NCBI RefSeq assembly: GCF_005116445.1
Contig: NZ_SWBQ01000004.1
Location: forward strand, 248,001-312,000
Length of the DNA stretch: 64,000 bases
Source of the DNA: Pedobacter frigoris
GTDB lineage: Bacteria > Bacteroidota > Bacteroidia > Sphingobacteriales > Sphingobacteriaceae
Direction: 5' to 3'
The notes beneath the pieces were generated by a model. The model was given only the letters and a program-made list of their open reading frames with translations. It was not told the DNA's origin and searched no databases. Of the stretch, positions 62,859 to 64,000 are shown piece after piece. The stretch's first letter is position 1. Each line of letters begins with the position of its first letter. A program made the position numbers and the translations under genes.

Positions 62859-64000
62859 ATGGAAGAGGAATATTATTTTGATTTTAGTGATGATGCGCAG
62901 CGTTCAGTAGAACGTTACGAAGAGATGATACGCAATCAGGATCAGTACTTTTTTGATGCCCAGGCCTTCGAAAACATTATTGATTATTATATAGAGAAGA
63001 GCGATCCGGTAAAGGCCCTGCAGGTGATAGAATATGCCCTCAACCAGCACCCTTATGCTGCAGTGTTTCTGGTAAAGCAGGCTCAGTTATTCTTTGTTAC
63101 CGATCAGGTAGAGCGTGCTTTTTTGTCATTGCAAAAAGCAGAGATGCTGGAAGCTTCAGAAGCTGAAATCTACATCCTGAGAGGGAACATCTACAACAGT
63201 TTGGAACGCTATTCTGAGGCGTTGGATAATTTCCAGAAAGCATTAGAGTTCGCGGAAACTACAGATGAAATCCTGCTTCAGATAGCGTATGTATATCAGA
63301 ATATGCTGGATTATGAAAGTGCGATTGTGTATATCAAGCAGAGTTTGGAACAAAATATGGAGAACAAGGACGGGCTATACGAACTCGCATTCTGTTATGA
63401 CATCCTTGATAAGCAGGAAGAAAGCATCAAGTTTTATCAGGAATATATAGATAATGATCCATATTCTTACGCCGCATGGTATAACCTGGCCAATTCATAC
63501 CATAAACTCGATCTCTTTGAAAAGGCGATAGATGCCTATGATTATGCGATTCTGATCAAAGACAATTTTGCATCTGCCTATTACAATAAGGGAAATGCAT
63601 TGGTGCAGCTGGATCGTTTTGCAGAAGCCATCGAAGTTTATAAGCAAACATTTGAATACGAAAAGCCCAATGCGGATACCTATTGTGCCATAGGAGAATG
63701 TTATGAGAAGCTGGAAAGTATGGATGAGGCGCGTTCATATTATAAAAAGTCCGTTAAAATGGATAGTAAAATGGCTGATGCCTGGTTTGGTATAGGCGTT
63801 ACTTTGAATTTTGAGGAGCGTTATTTTGAGTCCCTTCATTTCTATAAGAAAGCCATTGAACTCGATGGTGAAAACCCTGATTTCTGGTTTGCCATGGCTG
63901 ACGCCTATTATAAACTCGGGCAAATAGAACAATCGGTAGAGGCATATTATAAGGTGCTGGAATATAATCCGGTAGACGTTGAAGCCTGGCTGGATTTTTC
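62859..64000 (+). CDS. tetratricopeptide-repeat protein (5' part, cut by window end)
   Basis: ATG at 62859 opens a frame that runs off the window after 380 codons. It starts with an acidic MEEEYYFDFSDDAQRS and has no signal peptide, so probably cytoplasmic. At least nine 34-residue TPR units are visible, with typical W-Y-A-G-Y-A-P spacing, for example AAWYNLANSYHKLDLFEKAI, SAYYNKGNALVQLDRFAEAI and ADAWFGIGVTLNFEERYFES. A scaffold for protein-protein contacts; partners cannot be inferred. Confidence 0.9.
   Translation, partial: MEEEYYFDFSDDAQRSVERYEEMIRNQDQYFFDAQAFENIIDYYIEKSDPVKALQVIEYALNQHPYAAVFLVKQAQLFFVTDQVERAFLSLQKAEMLEASEAEIYILRGNIYNSLERYSEALDNFQKALEFAETTDEILLQIAYVYQNMLDYESAIVYIKQSLEQNMENKDGLYELAFCYDILDKQEESIKFYQEYIDNDPYSYAAWYNLANSYHKLDLFEKAIDAYDYAILIKDNFASAYYNKGNALVQLDRFAEAIEVYKQTFEYEKPNADTYCAIGECYEKLESMDEARSYYKKSVKMDSKMADAWFGIGVTLNFEERYFESLHFYKKAIELDGENPDFWFAMADAYYKLGQIEQSVEAYYKVLEYNPVDVEAWLDF

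Noticed and set aside
1..64000. CRISPR array, prophage, IS element or integrative element
   Set aside because: No regularly spaced direct repeats, transposase, integrase or phage structural gene was seen on either strand.

Overview
The window reads as chromosome of a Bacteroidota member of the Sphingobacteriaceae, most like Pedobacter. This rests on Bacteroidota-restricted families (IPExxxVDY protein, PorT-like barrels, GIN protein, two-domain amidohydrolases), promoters of the TTTG-N19/20-TAnnTTTG type, few Shine-Dalgarno sites, and conserved blocks such as acpP-fabF-rnc and yicC-gmk-nadD. It is mostly a housekeeping region. I see no prophage, integrase, transposase or CRISPR array.

Layout. 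1-11.4 kb: prfC, a DUF6600-like envelope protein, an RsmI-like methyltransferase, yicC-gmk-nadD, acpP-fabF-rnc, IPExxxVDY protein and pyk. 11.4-15 kb: tRNA-Ser(GGA), a translationally coupled alkylation-repair pair (AraC-MGMT fusion plus AlkB), a non-catalytic M16-like protein and a LytTR response regulator. 14.8-21.6 kb: glpK-glpF, two PorT-like barrels, a GH3 enzyme and a thioredoxin-like protein. 21.6-32.8 kb: TatD, TcdA, an AddA/AddB-like helicase-nuclease pair, pdhB and tex. 32.8-34 kb: a palindromic intergenic element, an Lrp regulator and two tandem tRNA-like genes. 34-47.8 kb: a coupled amidohydrolase pair, two tandem MG2/plug-domain paralogues (the first frame-broken in a T8 tract), a TPM-domain lipoprotein and a hybrid histidine kinase. 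47.8-51 kb: a GC-rich hairpin element, a thioredoxin-reductase-like flavoprotein behind a 14-bp dyad, and small envelope proteins. 50.8-53.9 kb: a Trp attenuator followed by trpE-trpG-trpC. 53.9-64 kb: hflX, rbfA, a TonB-C-like protein, lipid kinase, App1-like phosphatase, aat, SNF2 helicase, GIN protein and a TPR protein cut by the window end.

The most unusual feature is the two-gene tRNA-like unit at 33.56-34.03 kb. Both copies have a Leu-like D-arm, a GUC anticodon position with U37, G73 and very long variable arms. They differ by compensatory changes in the acceptor stem and variable-arm stem, yet share an identical anticodon arm that contains the anti-Shine-Dalgarno string CACCTCCTT. A 17-nt motif in the loop of the hairpin between the two copies recurs exactly in the trp attenuator. 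The trp leader itself can be modelled in full (Trp-Gln-Trp leader peptide, antiterminator, terminator), and its operon lacks trpD, trpF, trpB and trpA.
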